Part shown: positions 24,564-34,074 of the stretch, piece by piece
Layout of the letters: each line of letters opens with the position of its first letter
Position numbering within the stretch: the stretch's first letter is position 1
Source: Lineus longissimus
Taxonomy: Eukaryota > Nemertea > Pilidiophora > Heteronemertea > Lineidae
Reading direction: 5' to 3'
Assembly (NCBI RefSeq): GCF_910592395.1
Contig: NC_088318.1
Coordinates: 8,682,349-8,746,348, forward strand
DNA length: 64,000 nt
The notes under the pieces: model-generated
The model's database searches: none
The model's input: the letters and a program-made list of their open reading frames with translations, nothing else
What the model was told of the DNA's origin: nothing
Made by a program: the position numbers and the translations under genes

Positions 24564-25575
24564 TTAACATTGCATTTGCCTTACTGAAGTCCATGGTGAG
24601 GCGATGTTCTGGGTGCACCCAGCAGAACCCATTTTCGGTATCCTGTACATGGGAAATGATGGACCCCCATTCATCGGATTTTCTTGGTTGTTATTCCTTA
24701 TTCCTGGGTTATTTGGTAAACATGCAGGCACTGTATTTGAAACACTATTCCTGGATGAAACGAAATGGGTGGCATTGTTCAATGAGTTGGTCCATAGTTC
24801 ATCGTTGTGCACGTTCTGGATTGGTACTACTTCCGTTTTTTTTTTCACTGCATTATTGTCAGACAGACTGGTCATTTCACATTGGACAGAAGTTGAGCGA
24901 TGCTCGGAGGCGACCTGCACAGAAACAGATGGGTTGCTGGATACGTACTGTACCGCCTTGGAGACTTTTTCTTGGCTGCATTGCACTGTGGTAGACATTG
25001 TCTCTGGAGCAAACTGAGTTGCATATGATTTTGAGTCCGATTTGCACTGAACACTAACCGACACAACTGTAGGGACCAGTTCTTCATCGGTTTGTGACGA
25101 CACACTTCTACTTTGAATTAACTGCCGATCTTCCTTTTGGGAGGAGTTCATTTCATTGTTGACTAGTGTCTCTGCAGAATCTGGCTTGGCAATTGCTGAA
25201 ACCTACCTCTGTGGGCCTAGCGCAGACACTGAAGGCATGCTAATTGACTTGTCACTCACGTTTTGTCCTTTGATTGTCTGTAAATACAGCTCCATACGGT
25301 GTTTATCACGCCGAAGTGTTGAAGGCGATTTTAAACCTTTCATCCGTAGAGGTACAGCAGTTCGTTTTACAGCTCCATCCGCATTCCAGAAGAGAGTTAG
25401 CGACGTGCCTTCTGCAGTTGCTGAAATATCCCATTCGTTAGGGGTGCTGGTCAATCCAAGAGTTGCTATCACCGATGTGATACTTTGAGGTAGCGTCGAT
25501 ATCGTCATGATGAGCTGAGTCACTCGCTTGGCGTCTTCCTCTTGTTTCTCTTGGATCCTTTGGGTTCTCCACCAA
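24564..25575 (-). pseudogene. Downstream exon(s) of a THAP-domain gene, one in-frame TAG
   Basis: The minus-strand frame runs from near the edge of the right 515-bp repeat (about 25575) to a stop at 24564, with one TAG at 25203-25205 interrupting an otherwise continuous frame. The first part begins QRIQEKQEEDAKRVTQLI, a short coiled-coil-like stretch, then a Ser/Thr-rich region with SLTLFWNADGAVKRTAV. The second part is very rich in Ser, Val, Gln and Thr with repeated SVSVQC/STSVQC-type motifs. No fold is recognised. It is placed with the THAP exon upstream because of strand, spacing and lack of another 5' exon; that linkage is inference. The TAG (AGG TAG GTT) could be a nonsense mutation or, less likely, part of a tiny intron. 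Confidence 0.4.
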
Positions 25576-25578
25576 ATA

Positions 25579-26093
25579 TTATGGGGGAAAAAGGAAGGAG
25601 ACTAGCGGTAGAAATAAATTGGAGTCCTGTAGGTTCTGTTCACTTCTTCTAATTCAATAAACTTTCATGAAAGCAAATACATTGATAGTTACAATTACAA
25701 ATACAGATTGGAAGTCCAAATATGTGTGTTCCCAGGCTGGAGTCCAAGACCTGAATGACCATTATACCATCCTTGATTTACCATGAAAACTATAACAACA
25801 CAAAATCACCAAGGAGACATAATACAAACTTTGACAAATCAAACATGTTTCTGATTGAAAGACTTATACTAATTACACTTGCCAATCAAGCGTCTCCAAC
25901 TTGTTTGAACATACTTGATTAATAAAACAATGACCTTATAGTGAAAGAGTTAAACCCTCAGTAACCATTGTTTTCAGAATTAGCTAACTAGTTTTGTGTT
26001 TTGACATGTTCGATATGTCAAATATTCACCTTAAACATTATGAGAAATGATACCTTGTAAATTTATACTTTTGATGAAAAGTGCACCATAAAA
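25579..26093. repeat. LTR-like direct repeat, right copy
   Basis: The same 515 bases as 23546-24060. The copy begins immediately beside the THAP-gene downstream exon. A diverged inverted relative lies at 59850-60055. Confidence 0.75.
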
Positions 26094-26618
26094 TTGTAAA
26101 GGGAATGGATACATAATGCTTATGAAACGCCTTTACACCACCTCTATATCATACTTTACAACTTCCAAATACTGGTTAGTCCTTGAACACAGTATATGTG
26201 TCAAACTACAATGTCTGCTCAATCAGCTCCAGACAAGAAACGTATATTTTTAAATTTGACCTTAGCACCATTGCAGAAGATGGTGACTGCCAATCGGCAC
26301 TCTCTTAGGGTTCAAAGTGATAGAGCAAGCTGTCCTCAAGCTCAGTCAACTTAGGGTTTTACTGAGGGCTTCAATATCATAATCGCTACAACCTTAATAT
26401 GTAAAAACAGTTCCCCTGTGAATGATACATTCTTCAACTTGCACCCAAGCCGAGGGGACTTAAGTGCGTCTGAGCACGTTATCTTTATTGACTTACGACC
26501 TCCTTGATTTACACTGTGCATCCTAAGTATGTGTGCATGCTGCACTGTATCATTAATTGGCGATCAAGCATTTAGTTTAATCTGAAATAACGAAAGTGTA
26601 CGCAGAGTTCAATTGGGC
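26094..26618. other. No gene seen
   Basis: Non-coding sequence between the right 515-bp repeat and the THAP exon. Confidence 0.5.
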
Positions 26619-26984
26619 CTAAATCTTACAAATAATGTAACACTTGGGCATCAGGGCAGGGTTTGGCCTCGTATCAGACACCAACCTCCAAGGAATCTTC
26701 TTTGCAGCCTCTGGGTCCGTCTCCCCCACCAGTTTAATCCTCGTCAGATTGGCAATCTGACTGTCGTCGAAGTGAACAGTACACAGTCTGGAAGTACCTT
26801 TGACATATCTAAAGTCCATCCGTGTACGTTTTACCACCTTGCACCAAAAAGAAAATCTATCCGGTTCCTTGACTTTGTCTGGAAATTCGAAGACGCCGAT
26901 ATTGTCCTTCAACTTGGAGTTATCGCAACCCCAAGCTGCACAACGTGTGCCCCCTTCCTTTCTTGGTCTCTTCGGCTTCGTCAT
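26619..26984 (-). CDS. THAP zinc-finger exon
   Basis: From an ATG at 26984 on the minus strand: MTKPKRPRKEGGTRCAAWGC, then FEFPDKVK, a Trp-containing FWCKVVKRT, and LCTVHF. The spacing Cys-x4-Cys, a Phe-Pro, a conserved Trp and Cys-x2-His-Phe is the C2CH signature of the THAP domain, a sequence-specific DNA-binding zinc finger shared by THAP host proteins and by P and Kolobok transposases. A donor-like GTAAGA occurs near 26630, so the last residues before the stop at 26619 may be intronic. The start codon lies exactly at the edge of the hammerhead repeat block. Host gene or transposon gene cannot be decided. Confidence 0.7.
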   Translation of the reverse strand: MTKPKRPRKEGGTRCAAWGCDNSKLKDNIGVFEFPDKVKEPDRFSFWCKVVKRTRMDFRYVKGTSRLCTVHFDDSQIANLTRIKLVGETDPEAAKKIPWRLVSDTRPNPALMPKCYIICKI

Positions 26985-27058
26985 TGAGAAACCACCCCTG
27001 AGTCATGATGTCATTCAAACTGTGTACTTCGAACAAGATAGATGCAAGTCAACCCCAG

Positions 27059-27101
27059 CCACCCTGATGAAGCCTAAAAGGGCAGAAACGCGCGTCGGTG
27101 G
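27059..27101 (+). ncRNA. Type I hammerhead ribozyme motif 1
   Basis: Stem I CCACC (27059-27063) pairs with GGTGG (27097-27101). The core is CTGATGA (27064-27070) and GAAA (27085-27088). Stem II GCC(U)-AAAA-(G)GGC lies between them. Stem III is minimal (A-U plus C-G, loop GCGC), and cleavage is expected after GTC at 27096. Very short stem III is typical of hammerheads in Penelope-like and retrozyme repeats. Confidence 0.8.
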
Positions 27102-27400
27102 AGCAACACAAAAGCCCAACAATAGGGACCGATGGACATTGTTGTAAACTACAGTGACGGTATCCAGTTTTACTTCTACTATTCTGATTTTATTGTCTGG
27201 TCCGTGTGTATCATCGGTTGATCCTGTACTTCTCAACATGTGCCATTTGGACAGCCCACCTGCTTGACTACAACAGAATGTTTCAACAACAGAGTCGCAA
27301 CAAAGTCTATAACGTCACAACGTCATTGAGAAACCACCCCTGAGTCATGATGTCATTCAAACTGTGAACTTCGAACAAGATAGATGCAAGTCACCCCCAG

Positions 27401-27443
27401 CCACCCTGATGAAGCCTAGAGGGGCAGAAACGCGCGTCGGTGG
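27401..27443 (+). ncRNA. Type I hammerhead ribozyme motif 2
   Basis: Same core and stems as motif 1: CCACC 27401-27405 with GGTGG 27439-27443, CTGATGA 27406-27412, GAAA 27427-27430, cleavage expected after 27438. Only the stem II loop differs (AGAG instead of AAAA), so all core positions are kept. Confidence 0.8.
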
Positions 27444-27527
27444 AGCAACACAAAAGCCCAGCAATAGGGACCGATGGACATTGTTGTAAACTACAGTGAC
27501 GGTATCCAGTTTTACTTCTACTATTCT

Positions 27528-28045
27528 CTTCGGCCTCTCAGCCATTCAAAGACAGAACAATCGAAACACAATAGAACGCTAAAATATGAGATACTTGACA
27601 CAGATTTCACACTCAACTATCACAGTATACACAATGCACTAAACATGGCGGTCAGCTGGTGGATCGATACATGGCATGACGTCACACCGCAGGGTAGCGC
27701 CACTTGTCACTTTTTTTAGCAGACGCTCAAACTAGTGTCAATCTAGCCCTACTTGAAACGATACAAAATTGGTTCTAAAATATGCAAACGGCCAGAATAA
27801 TAAAAGTTAACCTCTGCAATGCTTTATTTATTCATAAATCATCAAAATAATGTAAAATGGGCAGGTTTAAAAAGCACTTTGCTCCCCCTTTAATAACCAA
27901 AATGCTATACTTAGATGATACCGGTAATTTTCTTTTGTGCCATTGAGCCGAGAAGATTAATATTATTCAATGGAATCAAAACTGGTGAAACTAGCCAGAA
28001 CTGTTCTCCCCATATGCACTGCAAATGACATGCATCACATTACCG
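27528..28045. other. No gene seen
   Basis: AT-rich non-coding sequence. AAACATGGCGG at about 27645 and a TGACGTCAC site near 27678 resemble promoter-type motifs, but no linked exon was found. Confidence 0.4.
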
Positions 28046-28079
28046 AGGTGAGCACATGGTCCCTGGACCATTTCATTTG
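28046..28079 (+). repeat. 3' end of a family-2 Helentron-like element
   Basis: GAGGTGAGCACATGGTCCC-TGGACCATTTCATTTG follows the family-2 terminus (18380-18410). The hairpin is ATGGTCC/GGACCAT here against ATGGCC/GGCCAT there, so both arms changed together. Confidence 0.6.
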
Positions 28080-28211
28080 TGCCCCACCTCCGAGGGGCAT
28101 CATGTCAACACCATGTCCGTCGTCTCATCGTCCTCCGTCTGTAAACTTTTCCATTTCTGTGCCATAACTAGAGAGTTCTTTCACGGAATGAAACAATTTT
28201 CCCTTTGGGGA

Positions 28212-28965
28212 TTGTCTATGGTGAGAGAAAGGTTCCTGCGATAATGGGCGCCATCAATTATCCAAGATGGCTGCCAGGGCAGCCATTTTGAAATCCTTTT
28301 CCGGGCATTTAAAGGCAAACACTCCCATGAAACACAGTGATTTTCACTGTGGGAATTGACAATGGGTTGACGAAGATCCCTTTCAGTAATGGGGCCATCA
28401 ACTATCCAAGTGGCCACTAGGGCAGCCATCTTGAAATCTATTTCCGGGCATTTAAAGGAGAACGCTTTCATGGAATAGAGTGATTTTCGCTGTGGGAATT
28501 GCCAATAGTTAGACGTAGGTTCCTTTTGATTATGGGTGGAATCAAATATCCAAGTTGGCCACCAGTGCAGCCATCTTGAAATGCATTTACGGGCATTTAA
28601 AGGAGTACGCTTTCTTAGAATTTGAATTGCCAATGGTAAGACGATGGTTCCTTTCCATAAGGGGCGCCATCAACTGTCTAAGATGGCCACTAGGGCAGCC
28701 AGCTTGAAATCCGTTTCTGGGCATTCAAAGGAGAACACTTTCATGGAGTGCAATGATATTTCTTTGGGATTTGCCAATGGTTAGACGAAGGTTCCTTTCA
28801 GTAATGGGCGCATCAATTATCCAAGATGGCCGCCAGGGCAGCCATCTTTGAATGTGTTACCGGGCTTTTAACCTTTTGGCCTATTGCCAATGGTTAGACG
28901 AAGGTTCCTTTTGATGATGGGCGTCATCCACTATCCAATATGGGCATTTATGATTGATGAGTCGG
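28212..28965. repeat. ~140-bp tandem repeat
   Basis: Six units, each with ATCCAAGATGGCC(A/G)CCAGGGCAG-like text (near 28259, 28404, 28547, 28679, 28819 and 28935), CGGGCATTTAAAGGAGAAC, and TGCCAATGGTTAGACGAAGG. Spacing is 116-145 bases. A 150-codon minus frame across it is repeat-driven and is not annotated as a gene. Confidence 0.85.
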
Positions 28966-29100
28966 GGAAATCACTGGCGCATTACTCTCCCTGGCCTCTA
29001 CAAGCAGCTGAAAGGGTTAACTGCTAGCTCAGTCATTACCAAATACTGAAAATAACTATTGTTTCCCACCCTTTTCTCTAGTGGGCCCGGTAATCTTTTT

Positions 29101-29640
29101 AGCTCAGCTGGCAAAGTCATTGGAGATAGCCAGGTAGCTATTCGAATGGTGCTATCCTTCCATCCATCCATCTGTGGACAAAACCGGGCATTTAGTGACC
29201 GTAAAACTTAGCCACTTCTAATCTGGCAGTCAGGAAGAAAAGCACAAGATATTCTGCTGATAGAAAATTCAGCCCGATTCGACTGAAAATCAGCTCACAT
29301 TACCCAAAAAAAAAAAATTTTCCACTTTATTCCTGCAGATATAAGTTAGTATTGAGGCTTCGATATAAAATTGATTAGTTTTGATTTATGTCACCAGTTG
29401 GTGGTATTGGGCAAAAATGTAAGTTTGCACATTGCAGGCCGTGTTTGAATTTTGCGTTTTGAGGCAATACTTGTGCATCTGGAGCAACCACTAGAGACGC
29501 CTCTGGTACAAGTAAGTTGCCAGCATATTGAAAAACAGTACGGGATATAGAAATCAAAATAATTTGTTCGATTTGCAAAGAGGCTATCGCATCACCACTA
29601 ATCCCGCGAAAACGATTGGCTGCCCTATGCTGCATTTATA
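29101..29640 (+). repeat. 5' part of a family-1 Helentron-like element, copy C
   Basis: It begins AGCTCAGCTGGCAAAGTCAT after a T run and continues with TAGCTATTCGAATGGTG, CCATCCATC and GTGGACAAAACCGGGCATT, as copies A and B do. No matching 3' hairpin is found downstream, so it is truncated or diverged; the end given is approximate. Confidence 0.55.
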
Positions 29641-30559
29641 GTTCTCAATAAAATCGCCACAATGCCCACCAGAAAGTTATTTATAAAGTTCCTATTTTAA
29701 TATTTATTGATAGAATAAAACGTTTTATGAGAGAAAGTGGCACTAATTCGGTCTGAATAAGACTGATGAGATGCAGTATTTTACGTAGGATTATCAAACA
29801 CCTGAATCTCAGGATGCCAATATCCAAGATGGTGGCAATTGATCAATTCCAGTGTCTGAAATTTCGGCTCTGTGCGAGTTTGTCAAGCAAGCTGCATGCA
29901 GCCATCTTGTTAAGTGTGAAGCGATGATTTGAAGGAATAAAAACACATGGAATTAATGTAAAAATCGATCAAACGCTCAACAGATCAGGTGAGATGTATT
30001 GATTAGATTCTTGTGATTGGTTTAAGGTTATCAGTTTTCTCAAAATTTTGACAATGATTGGAAAGACCAACTTGTCACTGTAGGTGTCCCTCTGCTTGGA
30101 ATATATTGGTCGGTGCAAAGTGCAGTTTTGATAAAAAACTACCCAATGAATCTCTGCATGGGGTTTGATTATAGCTGATGAATAAAATTATGATTTTTAT
30201 CAGTGTTTGTCAGAAATGATGTGATATCTATTCCATTTTGATAGTCCAAAAGTTTTGAGAATCTGGTTAAAAATGGCGGATTGCCTTAGGTTAACGTTTT
30301 TAGGCTGGAACCTTTCGTCACAATGTGTGCTCTGAACACAGGTTAATGGCTCAAAATCAGCCAGACTCTACTCATGGGGTAAACCTCCACTGAGAATAAT
30401 TGCTTTAACTTCGTTAAACATGTCATGAGTGCTGAAATCAACCATTTTGAGATCGTTTTTCTGTGTGTCAAGTCACCGCTGTAGAAATGTACAGTAAACG
30501 CATGTATAGATACACACACAGTAGAGTAAGTGTATGTACACACGAATGTAAGGAAATCT
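29641..30559. other. No gene seen
   Basis: Non-coding intron sequence up to the MITE. An open minus frame at 30343-30813 runs across the MITE boundary and has no recognisable domain. Confidence 0.4.
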
Positions 30560-31477
30560 GAGGGGTTCAGGCGCAAAACCCAGTAAACGCCATTCCTATG
30601 AAAAATGAGATAGCTGTACCAATGTACAGCTTTTGGCATGTAGATGACGTTAGTCAAATCATATTGTTGCAAAATCCCGTAAGTCCTATCGTAAATGCCT
30701 ACCTTAAACCCAGTTTGTTTGCAAAACCCAGTAAATGCCACCACCATATTGGTGCAGAAACACGTAAGTCCATGAAAGCCAACCACTGATGAACTGCAGG
30801 TCACATGACGCACAAAATGGTGGCGCCCACGTTTGCAAGGCTTTCGCTGTAGAATAGCTTTTTTTTGGTCAATTTCTGCTGAATTTACGCAAAATTAAGA
30901 TGAATAAATTGGATTTTAAAATTTGGCTTTATGGGAAGGCATTGAATTGAATTGTGCAGAAATTTTCTGAGGTACCCAGTACTGATTTCATTCACTTATC
31001 ACAGCAGGATGGCTTGGCCTCCCAAGTGAGGGACAGTCGGTAGTTTCTGGTCTATAGACCCCTGGCAAACAACACTAACATTCAAAACTATTCACAGGCA
31101 GGAATTTGCTCTTTTATTAATCCAATTTCAGTACATTGCTAACTGTGTTGTGTTCTGTTACATTTTCATGCATATTTTTCCAGTGATGGACTTACCAGGT
31201 TTTGCAAACACAGATTTTTTGGACTTACTGAATTATGCAAAAATAACGCATTTGGACTTACAGAGTTTTGCCGCCAATATCAATCAAAATTGCTTAATAA
31301 CTAGTTTTCATAATAAAGGTTAATTTTTGAAATTCTGGCCTTTTGTTTACCACCCAATAACTATTTGATTACAATGAGAGTAAACCAGTAACCAATGAAC
31401 CTACTCCCAAACAAAAATTCTTGTTTTAAAACAATAGGGGTATTTTGGACTTACTGGGTTTTGCGCCTGAACCCCTC
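30560..31477. mobile_element. MITE with 26-28-bp perfect inverted ends and motif arrays
   Basis: The left end GAGGGGTTCAGGCGCAAAAC (from 30560) is the exact complement of the right end, and the pairing continues through CCCAGTAA. ATCT flanks both sides (30556-30559 and 31478-31481), a probable 4-bp target duplication. Variants of GGACTTACTGGGTTTTGC recur in inverted orientation inside both ends (about 30660-30770 and 31195-31470), like transposase-binding arrays. No coding gene. Confidence 0.8.
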
Positions 31478-31639
31478 ATCTGTTAATTATCATCAAAGGT
31501 ATTGTGAATCTATATTTCCTGTCGTTTTGGTTAAAATTTACAATCCTTTATGGGAAATGACGTAGTTTGATCACATAGACTAATTCAAAGAAGTTTGTTT
31601 TGGCACTGACTAATTATGCGTTTCACCTTCAACAAAGGA

Positions 31640-32725
31640 TCACCGTCGTCGTCGTCGTCGTCGTCGTCGTCCGTCGTCGTCCGTCGTCCGTTAGCAGGGC
31701 GCGTTTCGTAACTGTTAGAGCTATTGAGTTGAAACTTGGTACACATGTACCCTTATGTAATGACACCTTGGAGACTAAGTTTCGGTCCGATTCGTTTCAT
31801 GGTTTGGCCACCAGGGGGCCAAACGTTAAAAGTGAAAATATGCAATATCTCCCTTAATAGTAGTCGGGAAATTTTGAAAAAAATATGGTAGGTACTTCTA
31901 GCAAAGGTGCATCATATATCCTCCGGGTTTTTGATTTGACCTCCTTTTCAAGGTCACAGAGGTCAAATGGTGTAAATTGGCCGTTAGGATGTAACGATGG
32001 CACGTTTCTAAACAGCAATGACTATTGATCCCAAATTTGGTACACATTTACCCCTTAGTCAGGTTATTTTAGGGACCGAAGTTTGGTCCAATATGATTCA
32101 CCACTTGACCACCAGGGGGCAAAATCCAAAAACCTTAAAAATGTGATTATTCCTTAACTTCTTGCCCGATTGCCACCAATTTGATATCATGGGTACATCT
32201 AACCACCATACAGTATATGTCACACAGGTTTTTAATTTGACCTTCTTGTCAAGGTCACAGAGGTCAAATGGCGTAAATTGGCCGTCAGGCCGTAACTATG
32301 GCACGTTTCTTAACTGCAATGACTATTGATCACAAATTAAGTACACATGTACCCCTTGGTCAGGTGGTCTCAGGTACCGAAGTCTGGTGCGATCTGATTT
32401 GCCGTTTGGCCTCCAGGGAGGGGGCCAAATCCAAAATTCTCCAAAATGCCATTATTCCTAGTATTACTTGCCCGATTGGCACCAATTTTATATCATAGGT
32501 ACATCTAATTCTAACAACCATTCAATGTGTCACCCGGGTCTTCTTTGATTTGACCTACTTTTCAAGGTCACAGAGGTCAAATGTACTGTAAATTGGCCAT
32601 TTTGGGGAAATTGTAATTGCTTGGACCTACATCAAACCTAACACTACATGACACAATACCATGCTGTTTATCCATCTTTCCTCCACATGAGGTGAGCACA
32701 ATGGCCCTGGCCATTTCATTTTGGG
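31640..32725 (+). mobile_element. Helentron-like element, family 2, 5'-truncated copy
   Basis: From the (CGT)n tract onward this follows 17340-18410 at very high identity, including the three ~300-base units and the terminal GAGGTGAGCACAATGGCCC hairpin. The 5' palindrome is missing. Confidence 0.8.
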
Positions 32726-33528
32726 CCATGAACGGGGATTGTGAAGTCGTTTCATTATTAGCACCTAATCAGTTGTTGTTGGTCTTATTTTATAAAACTT
32801 GGTAAGCAAAATTAAAATATTTTCTCATCATGTTTTACACGGATGATCGACTGCTGCTTTTCAACGTTTTCGATGACCACATCTCAGATGACTGAGAGAG
32901 AGGAGCTGTGCTTCGCTCATACTCATGGAACTGAATGAACACCTTGCACATCCTATCCAACATCAGTGTTCACCTGCACGGTGATCAGAAGAACCAGTTG
33001 ATTCTAGTATTTCATTTTTTTTCTGTAAAATTTAACACAAAATAGATTAGATAAAGAAAACAGTATGTCTGTGGCTGTTGGTTTACAAAAATATCTGTGT
33101 ATCTGTAAATGTTTTACTCGCTATCACTGCAGGCTACAAAGTCATACATTTTAGACTCGGTGCATCTGTGATGTGGTCATCGAAAGGGTTGAAAAGTAGC
33201 TGTTGATCATCCCTGTAAAAAACGACTTGCACTTGAACTTGAACTGGTTGGTACTTTTTTTCCCAGCTTTGGCTTGACCATGTTCACTGGACTAGTTTGT
33301 CAAAACCAACCTATACACTTGAAAGGAATTGATGTAAAAGTCCAGACTGTTTCTGATTGTGACCATGCAGCTACTAGGCTGGTTTGTCTCAGCCCATCCT
33401 CTCTTGCATTAGTCATAGAGTTTTATGTTCAGTATGACCCTAAGACCATGATAAAAAATAGAAAAATTAAGGTTCTGACCCTTTATACTCTGACTTGCAG
33501 ATTTCAATGTTGACTCGTCAAAAATGTA
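32726..33528. other. No gene seen
   Basis: Non-coding intron sequence to the left end of the DIRS element. Confidence 0.4.
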
Positions 33529-33544
33529 ATTTTGTGTCATTCAA

Positions 33545-33716
33545 ACTTACCTATGGAACACTTTAGCATGTTACTCCATTTGGGCTCAAACACAAGAGTA
33601 TCCCTTTAATTTTCTAAAGGGAGAACTGAGTTAACAGCTCGGCCGCCAGGCGGCGCCCTGACCGATCCCGCGAGATCGCGCCGATCTCATGCCGCCATAT
33701 TCAGTCTTTACTCTTG
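33545..33716 (+). repeat. DIRS left inverted terminal repeat
   Basis: 172 bases that match the complement of 39882-40053 with one visible mismatch. The extreme end 33529-33544 is unique to this side and is copied in the internal complementary region. Confidence 0.95.
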
Positions 33717-34074
33717 TGCTTCTACGAAGCACATCGTTTTTTCAAAGCTGCCGTGAATTCGATTTAAAACCAAATTCAACCAGCCAAGTCTAGACGATTT
33801 TTGGGTTCATTCACCTACGGAGTAGACCGCCAAACTAATCTTGGCATTAGTATTGTCCAGTCTATTTAATTATAGACATTTTCTTAGCTAGCTTAGTTGA
33901 CCCGGCTCCATTATTTTGATCTTGGTAGGGTAGAGTTAAGTAGGCTATTCTCCGCTCTATTGTAATAAACAAGACTCAGATCGATTGCAATAGTGTTTAA
34001 TTCAAGTAGGCATGTTTTCCTTTCCATTAATTATTGCGTCCTTTCTGGCCTACTTGGGGTTCCCAGTGTTTTAA

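Larger units (their letters stand above)
26979..27527 (+). repeat. Tandem hammerhead-ribozyme repeat (retrozyme/PLE-like)
   Basis: The text at 26979-27184 recurs at 27322-27527 with few changes. Measured cleavage site to cleavage site the period is 342 bases: a partial unit to 27096, one full unit 27097-27438, and a partial unit to about 27527. Each cleavage point lies in a hammerhead motif. This partial-full-partial arrangement is the form known for Penelope-like elements and animal retrozymes. No reverse transcriptase is present. Confidence 0.72.

Noticed and set aside
24593-25017. Two overlapping + frames of about 135 codons
   Set aside because: Opposite-strand shadows of the THAP-gene downstream exon.
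28181-28633. 150-codon minus-strand frame
   Set aside because: Runs across a ~140-bp tandem repeat; the amino-acid repeats follow the DNA units.
30343-30813. 156-codon minus frame ending in the MITE
   Set aside because: Crosses the MITE boundary, no domain, and overlaps transposase-binding-like repeats.
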